From Branchiostoma floridae (lineage: Eukaryota > Chordata > Leptocardii > Amphioxiformes > Branchiostomatidae): a DNA stretch of 64,000 nucleotides. The translations under genes were made by a program, and so were the position numbers. Below the pieces are notes generated by a model that was not told the origin of the DNA, did no database searches, and saw only the letters and a program-made list of their open reading frames with translations. This document shows, one piece after another, positions 1 to 11,172 of this stretch. How positions within the stretch are numbered: position 1 is the stretch's first letter; the number at the start of each line of letters is the position of its first letter. Location of the stretch: assembly GCF_000003815.2 (NCBI RefSeq), contig NC_049994.1, positions 6,972,307-7,036,306 on the forward strand, in the 5' to 3' direction.

Positions 1-439
1 GATACATCTAAGAATGTTTCGATCTTAGAACCGGTAGTGCAAACGATATAATGTTAACCTCAACATGTTGATATGTTTATATACCTGTTTCTGAATCCTC
101 CTTCTGTGTATGTTTTTATGTATATAACGGCCTTGTAGATGTAAAAGAGTCTTTGTCGTTGTTCTTTCGTAGTGTCAACTATCATCAAAATTACATTTAA
201 ATCAGCCATCATTTACCATGACTTGCGTTCCAAACGCTCAGAAAGTGTGTTAGGTGTTTCAAACGCCCGATGACCCCTATTTACAGAACCAATGATTCAG
301 AGGAAAGACTCTAGGACAACAATACAAATAAACAAACAAACAAACAAACAAATACAAAATTTACGATGTTCAATGAATACAAGAGAAGAGCTCGAGCACT
401 TGGTGTGCCGAGCTTTACCGACTTTTAACGATGATATCA

Positions 440-1404
440 TCGGGAAAGCCCACGGGACGTTCGTACAATGTCGGGACGTCCCGCAATGTTTACCGAATAT
501 TGTGCTAAATCATTGGGCGTAACGTCCGGACGGATGGTTGGGGCGTAGGCGCAATCAATCGGCATGGTGTTCGATTGAAAACCAAGAGATTCTGGGTTTG
601 AATCCGTTTACGTGACACCGATCTTGCGCCCTTGGGAAAGGCATATGCATTTAACAAGAAAGTTATCTCTTCATAAATATGGGTACCTAACTTCGTTTAT
701 ATTTAGGGCCGTCCCTTCGATAGAACGTACGTAAAATGGAGGTCCCATGTTTGAGGAGATCCCCACCTTGAGCACGTGAAAGAACCCAGTACACTTGTCG
801 AAAAAGGTATTGGTCCTTAACAGTGTGAGTGGATCAAAGAAATCTGTCCGCGGGATATGCAGCTTGTACTGTTCAGTACAAACCTGGTGTGTAACGCCAT
901 AAGACGGCTCACCGGGTATGCAAAGCAAACAAATTTGGAAAGACTAGGTGACGTTTGTACAATGTTTGCCGAATATTGTGCTAAATCATCGGGCGTAACG
1001 TCCTGATAAAAGCGTGGGCCGTGTGGCGCGAATCGACAGGGTGTTCGACTCATAACCCAGAGGTTCTGGGTTTGAATCCGTTATGTGACACCAATCTTGT
1101 GCCATTGGTAAAGGCACTTAACACAAATTTCCTCACTTTGTTTAAGTAAATATGGGTACTACCTAAATTTTAGGACCGTCCCTCTGCACCCTCTGATAGG
1201 ACTTAAAATGGCGGTCCCGTGTTTGAGTAAATCCACAACTCGAGCACGTGAAAGAATTAACCTTGTATACTTATGAGTAGGGTTCCTTCCAAGTGTGAGT
1301 GGATAAAAACATATCTGTCTGAATATGCAAATTGTACACTTTAATACAAACCTGGCGTGTTACACCAAAAGGCGGTTTACATGTTATGCAAAGCAAACAA
1401 ACAC
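440..1404 (+). repeat. Two direct copies of a tRNA-derived SINE-like unit
   Basis: Two diverged copies of a unit of about 490 bp lie head to tail (about 440-930 and 940-1404). Each begins with a stretch containing 'cgaatattgtgctaaatcat', then a tRNA-like head with a B-box-like motif GGTTTGAATCC at 595-605 and 1069-1079, then a shared body with 'cacgtgaaagaa' and 'gtgtgagtggat'. This is the layout of a tRNA-derived SINE. No family name is assigned because no library search was possible. Confidence 0.6.
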
Positions 1405-1722
1405 ATCTAGAAAGCCCAGGTGACGTTTATACATGTGCAGTGCCAAACGGGGATGCCCCGCAATGTTTACCGAATATTGTGCTATCTAGAAAGCCCAGGT
1501 GACGTTAATACATGCACAATGCCAAACGGGGATGTCCCGCAATGTTTGCCGAATATTGTGCTATCTAGAAAGCCCAGGTGACGTTAATACATGCACAATG
1601 CCAAACGGGGATGTCCCGCAATGTTTGCCGAATATTGTGCTATCTAGAAAGCCCAGGTGACGTTTATACATGCACAATGCCAAACGGGGATATCCCGCAA
1701 TGTTTGCCGAATATTGTGCTTA
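1404..1722 (+). repeat. Tandem array of four ~79-bp units
   Basis: Units start at about 1404, 1484, 1563 and 1642, each opening with 'atctagaaagcccaggtgac' and ending with 'cgaatattgtgct'. The units are nearly identical. The same sequence is present once in each upstream SINE-like copy, so the array looks like local expansion of that segment. Small reading frames across it are by-products of the repeat. Confidence 0.85.
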
Positions 1723-2723
1723 GTCATTGGGCGTTTAAACGCCAAGATAAAATCGTTATTAGGTCACTCTAACCAAATGACCTATAGGCCACTGACAAAA
1801 GACATCGGGTGTTGTTTGAAACGTGTGACCGTATCCGGTAATCTTACCCAGTTGCTTGAGTAACTGGTTTTTTGCGTGACCTATAGGTCGTCTTTAAATT
1901 TTAACCTTCCGGACACCACCCGAGGTCAATGACCCGAGATGTACAATAAGATAGGGAAAGATAATCATATGCACAGTGTGGGCATAATGGCGACTGTACC
2001 AATAGCACAGAGGGGGTGATTTGTTAAACTCCTCTTTGACCGAAAACAGTGCGTTAGGAGACTGAGGATGAAATTAGTCTGACCCTGAATGGCCTTACCA
2101 TCGTTATATATAGAGTCATGGCCCTCTACAAGATTTTGTAGATGTAGATTTTGTAATGACTCACGTATCGGAGCCGGAGATGAATTGCATTTCTTACTAG
2201 ACTGCCAATTTCTGTTGAAATCAATTTAGCTTGACAAGAGATTAAGACAGTATTGAAACATGATACTTTTAAGTGCTTGGTGTCATGCACAAAGGTTTAC
2301 GTAATGGAAGAAGTGTATAATTCTTTCGCCATGCATGTGTTTTAGAAAAGAAAAGAACTTAAATTGATATAGTTTATGTATCAGGCCACAGCAAGTGAAT
2401 TTTATGGATGGCATCTTGTGCAGTCTCCAAATTTGATGGGGGAGAAAAGACACAAGATGGGTAAAATAATAGTGCAACTTTTGCTTTGCTCTCGAACTAG
2501 TTTTACTTCTAAAAGTACAATCAAGGCTTCTACATAATATTCATTTAGGTAAAGTCATCATCATCACCCTTTCTAGGTGAAAATAAATGATCGCGCTAAT
2601 GTCATCGATAAATTGTATTTGCTGTGGCCTTGTGCCAGTTAGATTTATTGTTAACGTTGTTGCCAATTTTCATACTTCGTACACAGCTATAACTTTTACC
2701 AACCAAGAGACAAAGAGGATAAC
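1723..2723. other. Upstream region of the RING-TAZ gene, no recognised feature
   Basis: About 1 kb with no supported coding exon. It presumably includes the promoter and 5' UTR of the gene starting at 2724. No convincing TATA box was identified. Confidence 0.4.
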
Positions 2724-2896
2724 ATGGCGGCTGCACAGCTGTCAGAAATCCGGGAGGACCTGACGTGTCCCATATGTTCCCACGTGCTGAGGGAACCTAA
2801 AGCTCTACCCTGTCTTCATACCTACTGCTGCATGTGTCTACTACAGCTGGAAGCTAACTCCGGACAGAAGGGGCAGTTTCCATGTCCGGAGTGCAG
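2724..2896 (+). CDS. Exon 1: RING finger
   Basis: The exon encodes 57 residues plus two bases. Zinc ligands read C15-x2-C18, C30-x-H32, C35-x2-C38 and C54-x2-C57, a C3HC4 RING with the usual Pro between the last cysteine pair. The donor is GTGAGA at 2897. Confidence 0.85.
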
Positions 2897-5800
2897 GTGA
2901 GAGTAAACGCGTTCACGTACGGTTCGAGTACGCATGTGCAGCGATAGGAATTATTGATAATATGTCAAAACTTAAGCGCCGATCAACTGCCTATTTTTTA
3001 TGGTTATAAAGATTACTCTTGTGACTGTCTGGTGGAGAGAAAAATTTAAGATTGAAATTGGGTTAGTACTTTTCTGAAGCCTTAGCTTGTTTCAGTTTAT
3101 TTTAACGTTCTTTTCTATTGACAGCCTTGACTTTGATATCTTCCCTACACGTTATGCTTTCTTTAACCTCACTACTCTAGACAAACGGTCATTCTCTCAA
3201 AGCGAGGCATCCGGGGTCTTCCTACAAACTTCATGGTGGCGAATATTTTGGAAAAACACTGCATGCGTCACTCCGCGCAACGCCCCTAAGGCGTCTCCAA
3301 AAAACTGTTTCACAGGGCTTTGAATGCAACTGCTACACGTTATTTTCCTTTTGTCTTACTACTATAGACAAACAGCCATCCTTCCAGAGCGAGGAGTCCG
3401 GGGTCTTCCTACAAACTTCATGGTGGCGAATGTTGTGAAAACACTCCGTCAGACCGGGCAGCGAAGTAGGCAATCAGAGAAAGACCGCGTCTGCGCCAAG
3501 CATCGAAACCTTACGCGTGTGCTGAAGCAAGCGGGACCACCTAACGTCCGAAATACCAACAAGAACATTACTGCATTATCACGCCATCCACAGGTATGCT
3601 GTTCGTGATTTTTGCAGTAGCGTCACAGTAATAATCATTTTGTGTTAAACGTACCTTTTTAAAAGTGGGTTCAGAATAAAGGGTTGATGACCTGCATTGA
3701 ACCTGCATTAAATAAACCTGCATTGAGGTGCGTACGGTGTCATAAGTTATTGTCAGTTTCTAGAACTACCAAATACGCCACCGAGTTTGCGAAGCGAACA
3801 TAGAGCCTTTTCATTGGCCAACGTTATCTGGCTATATGGTAATTATTGATACAACCACCATGGACAACGTGTCTTATTACTTATTTTGTCTACCATTATA
3901 CAAACCGCTGCCCTCCGTTAGATTACGTTTAATTGAATTGATTTGTACAAGTCTTACACATATGTTATTAAGTCGTTGATAACTGACGTTGCTACAAACT
4001 TAATGAACTCTGTAAAAAATGAAACATGTTTCTTAAAATCCACGTACAGGTCCGTCAAGAAGCACCACTTCAAACCCTGGCCTTGCCCGGTATAAGCAGA
4101 AGACATCGAACAATTCAGCAGCGGCTGGTTCTACTTCTTCATGCGCAGAGGTGTCAGACGAGCGATCAACTCAGTAAGGTAAACGGAGAGGTCCCTGTGT
4201 GCCAACTGGCGACGTGCCGAGCCATGAGAGACACCCTGGATCACATCGCCACCTGTCGGGCTGGCTTAAACTGCATCGGTAAGGTTTGCTTTTGTGTGTG
4301 TGTGTTTGTGTGTGTTTTCTCTGTGTGTTAGCTTGTAATCGTGCGTTTGCATTTGTAATTTGTACAAGTGCGAGTGTGTTGTTTAGTTTTAATGTCTTTA
4401 ATGTATGTCTGTGTGTGTGTATCTGTGCGTGTTTGTGTGAGTGTGTGTGTTTATTCGTACTTGTGTTTTGCATAATCATGTGTCTTTTTATTTGTCATGA
4501 AGTTTGAATGTTTGCATGAAGTTGAGTTCGCATTTGTGTGAACCCGTGTGCGCGTCATTGTGCGTCAGTGTGTGTGTGTGTGTGTGTATGTGTGTGTGCG
4601 TGTATGTTAGCCACTAAAACGTTTGCCTCCTTTGGTTCTCACTCCAGTTCCCCACTGCACTTCATCCCAACAAATCCTGTCCCACTGGCACGGCTGCAGG
4701 AGTCTGTACTGTCCGGTCTGCCTTCCACTCAAAACGGTCACCAGACGGGAAGAGGTGGATGCCGGGATAGGTAACGATACACTCACTGTAGCAGAGCAGA
4801 ATCCTTTAAAAAAATCATTTAACTTTAAAATCATTCAACACCTAAAATATCAGTTCAGCGAATTCTTTAATTGTCTAGTTTTCGTCAGTATGCTCGAAAC
4901 ACACCACACTCCTGGAGTGCGTGACATCATCACTAGGATAAACGTTGTTGGAAATCTGTAGCGGCCCCCGTCAAGGCTAGAGGAAAGTTGAATCCTTTAC
5001 TAAAATGTCGTGTACCAACATTTGTGACTTAACTTCCATGCTGTGAGTGCTACCTGTTGTTCTTTTATAGAGGGGAGGGGGATTTGGATTAGTTCGAAAT
5101 TCGTTTTTTACTGGATACATTAGGCAACAACAAGTTAGGATTGTATAAATGATGTCCTCTGCAAGATGTGCAAAAGTTCAATATGTAGTTACCATCTCCA
5201 AAGGGGACTTTTGTATCATAGAAAAATCAATGAGCTGATGTTATTCATAAAGTTTACTTGCCGTGGCCTAAGTATAAAACACAGATTTTATTTTCCAGAC
5301 TCCGTGCGACACAACCTGCTCCAGCGCCAGTTGACCATGCTGATTCATGCACAGACATGTCAGGATCGAGAACAGAGCGGGGAAGTACTAACGTGCCCCC
5401 TACGCAGCTGTAGAACCATACGGAACGTACTAACACACATGGACACATGTAAGGAAGGGACCAACTGCCAAGGTACAACTATTTCTTTTTGGTGCTTGAT
5501 ACGACGTTATTTATACACAAATAAGGTATTTGCATCAACAGCCGGTGTTTCAGTGACCATCTACCACATGCTGTTAATGCATTTACGTTCGCGGGGATTT
5601 AATTTCGCAGCAGCAGGAACAAGGACTTTTCGCGTTGGTTTTAAGTTCGCGGTAGCACCATGCATTGTAGTTTCTTAATGTCATGGGAAAATGTTCGCGC
5701 TGGTTTTAAATTCTCGGTGAATTCGAAGTGGTCACTGCGAAAACCGCGAACAATAATCTACCGCGAACATGTCTGCATTACAGTATATTGCCTGGTTCAA

Positions 5801-6860
5801 TTCCGCACTGCAGCTAGGTGTCGTTGCTAGCAATACGGTTTAATTTCAAAATATCACAATTCGAAAACACCGTTTGTCAATATAATATCCCTAAATACCC
5901 AGTTTCTAAATACAACGGATATAGGTTACCCCGTGGATAAAGGTGAATGATAGTTCACAAGATTCTCACACTAGGGCTGGGTACCGGTACGGTGTACCTT
6001 ACAAAACCGGTTTTTCTCATTGGACCGGTCCAGAAAAGCCGGACCTAAAAAAAAATCGGTAGACCGGATGTTGGACCGATTGGAAAATGAACTGATTATA
6101 TGATAGGCATTCACACGTTTCGGGGTTACCGGTCTAGGCAAATAGCAAGAGCGAAGCAGAGTAGACTCTATTGTCATTTTTACCAACTTTTACAGTCAAA
6201 CGTACAGGGGTAGTTAGCCTTCTAGGATTTTTAAAACACCAAAGGGAGTCCAATACTACACAAAACAGATTTCTTTGTATCAAAATTGACCATTGCTTTT
6301 AGTATCGTCCATTCACAATTTTTCACATAATGAATCAGGTCCAGGTTCAGGTCCGGACCTGGACCTGAACCGGACCTGGACCTGAATTTTCTGTACCGGT
6401 ACCCAGCCCTATCTCACACCGTCCTGTTTGCTGTTTTCCCCAGTGACGTACTGTGCTTCCTCCAAACAAATTCTCTCCCACTGGAAAAGTTGCAGAAGAC
6501 ATCGATGCCCTGTTTGTCAACCACTTCGAGTCAAAACGAAGGTCGAAGATTTCCATGGTAAAAAATTCATTTTACATTACTCAAGAACATTGTATAGCTT
6601 CCTTTTAGTCCTTTTTTTTAAGTATTAGTAGATTATATTTTTTGTTACTTGCCGAATCGTTCATTTGGTATATGAGTATTTTAGTTTAAGTCTTTCGCTT
6701 TAAACGTATATCAATTGTAATACCCTTTAATTCTATGAATTTTTACATAAGAGTAAAATCATGGCATTTCAATCTATTTTTGATTGGTAGTGAGTGATTT
6801 TATTTTCAATCGTTTTCAGTTTCTTCTGCACGGGATGATGCGGTTGGGTCAAGGCCCTGA
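2724..6860 (+). CDS. RING finger protein with two TAZ zinc-finger domains (7 exons)
   Basis: Proposed exons are 2724-2896, 3368-3593, 4050-4278, 4648-4770, 5299-5472, 6444-6557 and 6820-6860. All have AG/GT borders and matching phases (2,0,1,1,1,1), giving 1,080 nt and 359 residues with TGA at 6858-6860. Residues 15-57 form a C3HC4 RING. Residues about 58-133 resemble the linker after the RING in TRIM-type proteins (GVRGLPTNFMVAN). Residues about 147-243 and 252-340 are two TAZ domains with all twelve His/Cys zinc ligands of the CBP/p300 TAZ1 fold. RING domains usually bind E2 enzymes in ubiquitin transfer; TAZ domains bind acidic, amphipathic transactivation segments. A ubiquitin ligase that recruits transcription factors is a reasonable but unproven role. 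No B-box, coiled coil or NHL repeat was seen, so it is not a standard TRIM. A polyadenylation signal lies at 7010-7015. The start is the first ATG ahead of the RING. Confidence 0.8.
3181..3320 (+). pseudogene. Decayed tandem copy of exon 2 of the RING-TAZ gene
   Basis: The stretch follows a polypyrimidine/AG acceptor, shares a 29-bp identical block with real exon 2 and reads in the same frame (RGIRGLPTNFMVANI). It then reaches TAA at 3287-3289. The downstream half no longer matches exon 2. Intron sequence before the acceptor is also duplicated, so this was a genomic tandem duplication. Exon 2 at 3368 has the intact frame. Confidence 0.7.
4050..4770 (+). CDS. Exons 3-4: first TAZ zinc finger
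   Basis: Exons 4050-4278 and 4648-4770 join in phase 1. The ordered motifs are HAQRC, a Cys four residues before ATC, DHIATC, GLNC, PHC, SHWHGC, LYC and PVC. They match the three HCCC zinc sites of CBP/p300 TAZ1, and the helix IQQRLVLLLHA is typical of it. The intron is rich in TG repeats. Confidence 0.85.
4284..4610 (+). repeat. TG-rich low-complexity tract in intron
   Basis: Imperfect (TG)n sequence with its purest run near 4568-4600. It generates long spurious Cys/Val and Thr/His frames on both strands. Confidence 0.85.
5299..6557 (+). CDS. Exons 5-6: second TAZ zinc finger
   Basis: Exons 5299-5472 and 6444-6557 join in phase 1. All zinc-ligand motifs are present: HAQTC, LTC, RSC, THMDTC, TNC, TYC, SHWKSC, HRC and PVC. 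The same exon split as in the first TAZ domain points to duplication of an exon pair. The intron holds two MITEs. Confidence 0.85.
5568..5785. mobile_element. MITE with internal TTCGCGG repeats, copy 1
   Basis: The ends 'ctgttaatgcattta' and 'gcattacagtat' are roughly inverted. Inside are several copies of TTCGCGG followed by a T/A-rich run, and inverted CCGCGAAC near the right end. It is the same family as 50411-50612. Confidence 0.65.
5972..6411. mobile_element. hAT-type MITE with 8-bp target-site duplication
   Basis: A 440-bp element. Its left end TAGGGCTGGGTACCGGTAC has a perfect inverted copy at its right end. It is flanked by an identical 8-bp duplication TCTCACAC (5964-5971 and 6412-6419). 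Eight-base duplications and this TIR style are typical of hAT elements. No transposase is encoded. Related partial copies lie near 28572 and 58897. Confidence 0.85.
6820..6860 (+). CDS. Exon 7: terminal exon of RING-TAZ gene
   Basis: A polypyrimidine/CAG acceptor at 6817-6819 leads to a 13-residue tail ending PRP with TGA. It is in phase with exon 6. A short tail like this is less certain than the domain exons, but the acceptor is strong. Confidence 0.6.
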
Positions 6861-7009
6861 AGAAAGAGAGATTAGATATTAAAAAAAATATTTATCTATT
6901 TATTGAACACATCACGAGATAATTCCAGAAGCTAGAGTCACAGTATTGTGCTGATAACTGCCAGATGTAAACCGTAGCGAGCAAACACTATTCAGTATTC
7001 TTCAAATAT

Positions 7010-7015
7010 AATAAA
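7010..7015 (+). terminator. Polyadenylation signal AATAAA
   Basis: AATAAA lies 150 bp after the predicted stop codon of the RING-TAZ gene and is the first canonical hexamer seen there. Confidence 0.5.
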
Positions 7016-7239
7016 GTTATTAAAGATGCGTTTTTTTATTAGTCGTAAGGGCTGCACCTCAATGATGACAGGTCTGTTGACCAAATGCTACTTATTCGTT
7101 TTTCGAGAGTTGGAAACACACCAGAAAACTGATTGCAATAGTCATGCTTTTATACTTGAATCATAATAGAGCCCCTGATATGTTGGCTCATTGTCGAAGG
7201 AGACTTAGTTTCTTTATACTGAGGCTTTTATTCACTTGA

Positions 7240-7510
7240 CTTAACTTAATCCTCTTCATCCCGTGTGGGACATAAGGCTGTGATAAGTTTCCTCCACTAC
7301 ACTGGGGTCTGTTCTGTGCTAGGGGCTGAGCAGCATCCCAGGGGATCCCAATGGCCGCTAGATCTTTAGCCACAGTGCGTCTCCATGTGGTTTTAGGACG
7401 TCCCCGTTTTCTCTTTCCCTCAGGGGCCCAATGTAGAGCAACTTTGGTGATACGGTCATCCGACATCCGCAGAACATGGCCCAACCATTTCAGTCTTCTG
7501 ATGGCAATTT
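7240..7510 (-). pseudogene. LINE reverse-transcriptase C-terminal relic
   Basis: On the minus strand the frame reads RLKWLGHVLRM, then KVALHW and GKRKRGRPKTTWRRT. This is a signature of the region after the RT domain in several non-LTR retrotransposons. There is no RT core nearby, so it is a short 3' relic. Confidence 0.75.
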
Positions 7511-9130
7511 CTGAGGGCTTTTATTCAGCTTGTGACTTATTTTTCTCATCTGAAACACAATAACCGGCCTCCCCTGTGGTATGCAGATATTCTACCCAAG
7601 ACTCTGCAGGATTCTTCGTGTAGGCATATCCAAAAGTTTGTCATTCGTTAACACCAAATGTAAACACCCCCACCCCTACCCAAGTCTTTGGTAACCTCAA
7701 AATCAACCGATTGAGTCTCAAACACATGTTAAGTTATAAAGAATTGGCCATACGGTCATTTATCTATGTATTGCTATCATACGATTGACAAGCAAAGATC
7801 TGAGAGGTGTTCGCAACAAGATTATAGTACATCATTTACAAGGCCGACATCACACAGTAAAAATACATTAGCTATAATACTTTAACCTTATAGCCGACAT
7901 AACAGCAATTACAAAATAATAGAACGAGAAATAATGACAATGTTTATGAACTGTAAACTATGTATGTTTTTATTCATGTTAAATGAACTATCCACTTTAA
8001 CAGCAATACTCTCCGAGATCATTTGTTTTAAAGTGCAATCACGTGCTAGAAGTTGATTGTGTATGTTAACTTTATAAGTAAGCAGAGATTTTAATGTACA
8101 ACAAGTCACAATTCAGCCCCTGGCTGCCAGTACTTTGTTTTACTAATAAACAATTTTGATTGATTGATTGATAATAGCAAAACAAAACAACAGTGATGGA
8201 ACCATTTACCCGGAAGGAAAATGAAACCATTGAAGATAAAGACAACATATATCGACATAACTGCCAGTTTGATTATGTTTTTGCAAAAGTGAGTCAATGT
8301 ACATATTCTTTCAACGTTGAAATGTGTGATCAGAAGAAATATGTAAATGCTTAGTGACGGATTTCTCAAAGCGTTTGATTAAATATGTGGGACTTAGCCC
8401 GATCTGTCTACTAATGAAAAGAATGTGGAAATATTGCGAAATTGTCGATGTCTATATCATATCCTGCCCGTACCAACTTACAATTTATTGTAGAACTTCC
8501 GTGTATCGATGACGTCACAGCATATGTAAGTTTGTTATAACGTTAACGTTACATGTAATTGATTTCATTACAATTTAATATCACAGTCGTCATGACGGAA
8601 ATTTTAACAAGGAAGAGTTTAGGCTTTTGAAGTCATTATGTCACCATACAAAAAATTACAGTTGCACATTAAAAGTTACCTGCTAACTTCTAGGTTTAAC
8701 CAACAAAGATGGCGGACATTTCTGGCCTTAGAGTCCCTTGCAATTGAGTGCAAACGATCTATACGAAAAATTATGTGTAAAATATAATTACAAAGTCTAA
8801 AGAAGACAATAATTAAGAAAAAAATTGAATGCAACACGAAAACCACATAGATTATATATTTGATGTATGATAAAGCAATGGGTCAGGTTATACAAATGAC
8901 TTGCTTATAACAGTTAAATGATTGCAGACAAATATTTCTACTGTATTTCGGTTTACCGTGTATCTGTTCAAACGATTAAACCACGTGAAATGCAAATAAA
9001 TGGCGAGTGATGACTATGACTATGTTCTTCTCCTATGACAAAGAAAACAATTAAGTAGATCCACATACTACATAGTTAAATGTACCATCGGGCAGTGAAT
9101 ATTTTAACCCATCAGTTGTAAGTAATTCAG
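7511..9130. other. Intergenic stretch without recognised features
   Basis: About 1.6 kb of AT-rich sequence with a short GATT repeat near 8157-8173. Short frames on the minus strand have no recognisable motif or splice context. Confidence 0.5.
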
Positions 9131-9135
9131 AATGA

Positions 9136-9520
9136 CAGGCTCTGGTGTGTTGTCGACCAACGGTCATAGAAAAGAGTGTCAAAGACAGACATGAACATAC
9201 GTACACGAATACACACACAAACACACACACACGTACACACACACGGATACACACACACGGATACACACACAAGGATACCCCCCCCCCCACACACACACAC
9301 ACACTGAGTAGATTCAGGCTCTGGTGTGTTGGCGACCAATGGTCATAGGAAAGAGTGTCAAAGCGACAGACATGAACATACATACACGAATACACACACA
9401 AACACACACGTACACACACAAGCACACACAAACACACACACACACACCAACGTACACACATACATACAGAAGCACACATACACACACACACACGCACACA
9501 CACACACACACACTAGAAAG
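9136..9520 (+). repeat. Tandem duplication of a ~180-bp unit with CA-rich tails
   Basis: Two units start at 9136 and 9315 with 'caggctctggtgtgttg', continue through 'aaagagtgtcaaag', and each ends in a long imperfect (CA)n tract. The Cys/Val-rich and Thr/His-rich frames here are spurious. Confidence 0.8.
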
Positions 9521-9560
9521 CTGTGAAAAATGTAACCATCTTGGCAAAGACAATAAGTAA

Positions 9561-9995
9561 CGATTGTGCGTGTGTCATTTTATATAGAAAACAATGGCTC
9601 CACCGGGCTAAATGAGTCATCCGCCCGGCCCGGCAATGGATCTTCTAATCGGAAATGACAGGCTCCGCCATATTGTCAACCAAAGGTTATAGGTCACAAT
9701 ATTAAAATGTCCTTGGTAGCACTAAACATAAATAAGGGCGGACGATGATTCGATTCAAAACGAATATTGGTAAATGGTTTACAAACTGTCTGTCACAAAG
9801 AGAGCTTCAGTGGTTGAGATAAATATTCTTATTTTGTATTTGTTCGAGATAGTACCTCATCAAGAAATATATGCGTGGTTTACATGCGTTTTCCGTCATT
9901 TGCTGTCGTCATGAATTATTCATTTGGCACGCACCTCAGTCATTAATCATAAAATGATAACAAGCCGGCCTGGTAACACCCTGGCTGTCCAGTTA
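9561..9995 (+). repeat. First copy of duplicated 5' flanking block
   Basis: This block aligns by eye with 10720-11172 over most of its length. Shared landmarks are a 'cgattg' start with 'gtgtcattt', the 'aatgacag' region, 'gtttaca' and a 'taatcat'-like segment near the end. The match is diverged, indicating an old duplication. Confidence 0.5.
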
Positions 9996-10144
9996 ATGTA
10001 CGAAACGCCCGAGTTAGCCGAGTTTGGATTGGACGCTGATCAGAATTCCACTTCCACCGTTTTTGAAAGGTGATAAGTTTTAAAAAAAACTACTAACTAA
10101 CAATCAGACATTTTTTAATTTCCTTATATAGTTGTAGCCAGTGA

Positions 10145-10275
10145 AATTGCAGGGTGGATAAAGTGTTCGCCTTGCATTCGGTAGGTCGTGAGTTCGATCC
10201 CTGGCAGAGTCATACCAAAGATTTTAAAAATGGTACATACTGCTTTCTCTACTTAGCACTCAGCACTACACTAAT
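10145..10275 (+). mobile_element. tRNA-derived SINE
   Basis: An A-box-like TGGATAAAGTG at 10155-10165 and a B-box GAGTTCGATCC at 10190-10200 sit at tRNA-like spacing. A SINE body follows ('cataccaaagattttaaaaa'). There is no acceptor-stem pairing, so it is not a functional tRNA gene. Confidence 0.7.
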
Positions 10276-10547
10276 GAGAAAGAGTGTAGAAGTTAAACAC
10301 ACATCACTACCAGCGGACCAAAATACACGACTATATCTCCCACCAAAGAGCCATTCAAAAAACATGACAATGGCATGTCAAGAACACAAGATATCGACAC
10401 CGGATGGCCCGTTGCAGTACTGAAGAAGGTTGGTAGAGGGGCCAAAGTTAAATCATATGGAAGTTTCTTTAACACCTACTTACATACGAAGTTTCAAGAC
10501 AATCCGTCTAGGCATTATTTTTATCATCGTGTGTACAAAGGCAAATA

Positions 10548-10707
10548 TACAAACATACACACACACACACTGACACACACACAAACACAAACACACACAC
10601 ACACAAACATACACACACACACACATACACACAAACACACACACACACACACACACAAACATACACACACACACACATACCCACAAACACACACACACAC
10701 ACACACG
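10548..10707 (+). repeat. CA-rich low-complexity tract
   Basis: Imperfect (CA)n interrupted by AA and TA. It corresponds to the CA tracts ahead of the first flank copy at 9561. Confidence 0.85.
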
Positions 10708-10719
10708 AGCGCTACCGAT

Positions 10720-11172
10720 TGCGAGTGTCATTTTCCAAAGAAAGCATCATTAAAACAAATTACCTCGAGGCTAAATGGTTCATCCGGCACTGAAGTTAGT
10801 TAGAGTGATTGGGAATGACAGTCTTTGCCCCGTTGCCAACCAAAAGGCCAAAAGAAGATTGTCATGGCCTTCGTAACACCAGGACGAAGTATAATTCGAG
10901 TTGGAACAACTACGAATATGTAGTTTAAAATAATGAGGATATCTCCCCATACAAACCTTCCCATAGTGCTGATTACTCTTTCTTTGCAAATTTATTTTGT
11001 AATTCTAGTAGAGAATATAACATCGATAAATACACGTATGCGCAGTTTACACAGTGTCACGTATTCCGTTACTTGTGGTCCCCAGGAATTCCATGGGGAC
11101 TATCAAATTTTGTGCGTTGCTAAGTCATAAATCATGTCGTATCCAAGTCAACTTGGTGCCACCCAGCTAGCG
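10720..11172 (+). repeat. Second copy of duplicated 5' flanking block
   Basis: A diverged copy of 9561-9995. It lies about 160 bp upstream of the first lectin gene start, so it may contain promoter-proximal sequence. Confidence 0.5.

Noticed and set aside
9051-10803. Long Cys/Val-rich and Thr/His-rich open frames on both strands
   Set aside because: They are translations of imperfect (CA)n/(TG)n tracts with no splice context or domain.
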